Positions 63,375 to 64,000 of a stretch of 64,000 nt of DNA are shown piece by piece. The stretch lies in the NCBI RefSeq assembly GCF_905163445.1, contig NC_053197.1:3410001-3474000 (forward strand), written 5' to 3'. Both the position numbers and the translations under genes were made by a program. The notes below the pieces were generated by a model. The model saw only the letters and a program-made list of their open reading frames with translations. It was not told where the DNA came from and made no database searches. Position 1 is the first letter of the stretch. The number at the start of each line of letters is the position of its first letter. Source of the DNA: Pararge aegeria. Taxonomy: Eukaryota; Arthropoda; Insecta; Lepidoptera; Nymphalidae.

Positions 63375-63503
63375 TTAGGTCACGTATGGGCAATATTAAG
63401 GGACGGGTCCTAACAAAACAGGCTTCAGTCACGTATCCAACTTGTGGTTAGCCGTCTGTAAGAACCAATGTGGTGTAACCCATAATTTGCAGAATTTGGC
63501 TTA
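63375..63503. repeat. Local repeat Y, fullest copy
   Basis: Joins the part seen at 61190 ('taggtcacgtatgggcaatattaagggacgggtcctaac') to the part seen at 62603 ('caggcttcagtcacgtatccaacttgtggttagccg' ... 'aatttgcagaatttgg'). Confidence 0.72.
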
Positions 63504-63639
63504 TAATTTACGTGCGTAAAGTAAATAAAAGTTCTTTGAAAAGTTAACGAGAATTGATAGGATACTAACTATCCTTAGAATTTTGTTATTAATGAAATTG
63601 TTAAGAACACAAACCTACCTAGTTAGTTATTAAGATATT

Positions 63640-63905
63640 ATCAGTCCCACTACAGGGCACTGGGCTCTTCCCAAAAATAGAAGGGTTTAGGCCGTTGTCC
63701 ACCACAATGCCTGAATGCGGATTATTAGACTTCACACATCTTTGTTATTATTTGGAAAGCTCTCAACCATGTAGGTTTCTTCGTAATATCTTTTCCACCG
63801 TTAAAGCAACTGATATTTATATATTGCTTAAAACGCACATAACTTGGAAAGTTTGAGGTCCGTGTCGTGTTCTGTCACTCTGAAAGTGAAGCCGTAAACA
63901 TACTT
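63640..63905 (-). mobile_element. SINE-C, diverged
   Basis: 'tcccactacagggcactgggctcttccc', 'gccgttgtccaccac', 'gtttcttcgtaatatcttttcc' and 'tgcttaaaacgcacataacttgg'. B box lost; head ends near 'gtgaagccgtaaac'. Confidence 0.82.
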
Positions 63906-64000
63906 TTTTTAAGTAATTTACAACTGGCAAAGATTTTTCAATTTATCATAGATTTTGGAAATACAAACGGTTTTACTGTCCGCGGCACGAGGGTGAATCC

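Overview
The window looks like a non-coding, transposon-rich stretch of a lepidopteran nuclear genome, most likely a butterfly (species not determinable here). It is AT-rich. It carries many copies of tRNA-derived SINEs, RTE-like and other non-LTR retrotransposon 3' ends, and short Helitron-like elements that start TC and end CTAG, all of a style I know from Lepidoptera. No complete protein gene, rRNA, CRISPR array or bacterial-type operon is visible. Nearly every ORF longer than about 60 codons is a chance frame, lies inside a repeat, or is the broken 3' end of a retrotransposon ORF. Family letters below (SINE-A, SINE-B, SINE-C, LINE-D, E, F, G, H, RTE, T) are working labels for this window, not database names.

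Layout. 1-8.1 kb: SINE-B and SINE-C pieces, a LINE-D tail, one candidate host coding exon on the minus strand (2450-2692, weakly like the insect beta-1,3-glucan-binding CBM39 fold), a possible TATA promoter with paired CRE-like sites (3843-3935), a hAT MITE, and a frameshifted RTE-like retrotransposon end with a GAA tail. 8.15-9.26 kb: a tandem array of about 138-bp units alternating between two subtypes, so the true period is about 278 bp. 9.5-18.5 kb: SINEs, Helitron-like elements, a layered insertion (hAT MITE, SINE-C, SINE-A) at 14.5-15.25 kb, and a degenerate repeat cluster with a perfect palindrome at 17.5-18.1 kb. 18.5-25 kb: mostly unique sequence with two GC-richer patches, plus a LINE C-terminus inserted into an F repeat with 12-bp target duplications. 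25-33.4 kb: T-family LINE tails with a covarying hairpin, SINEs, a tRNA-like insert with 12-bp flanking repeats and a well-bounded Helitron-like element. 33.4-49.9 kb: lower repeat density, hAT MITE at 39.5 kb, Helitron-like elements at 41.6-42.2 kb, tandem LINE-D tails at 45.6-46.2 kb. 49.9-64 kb: densest in SINE-A (nested copies at 50.6-51.15 kb), with a 142-bp segment that also occurs inverted at 37.5 kb, further LINE remnants, a fourth hAT MITE and several local repeats.

There is no set of genes working together that can be read from this sequence. The relationships visible are between mobile elements: autonomous LINE ends (RTE, LINE-D, G, T) beside non-autonomous SINEs, and non-autonomous hAT and Helitron-like elements whose transposases are not in the window. 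The most informative signals are insertion order from target duplications, covariation in the T-family 3' hairpin, the two-subtype satellite, and the single GC-richer coding-like exon.
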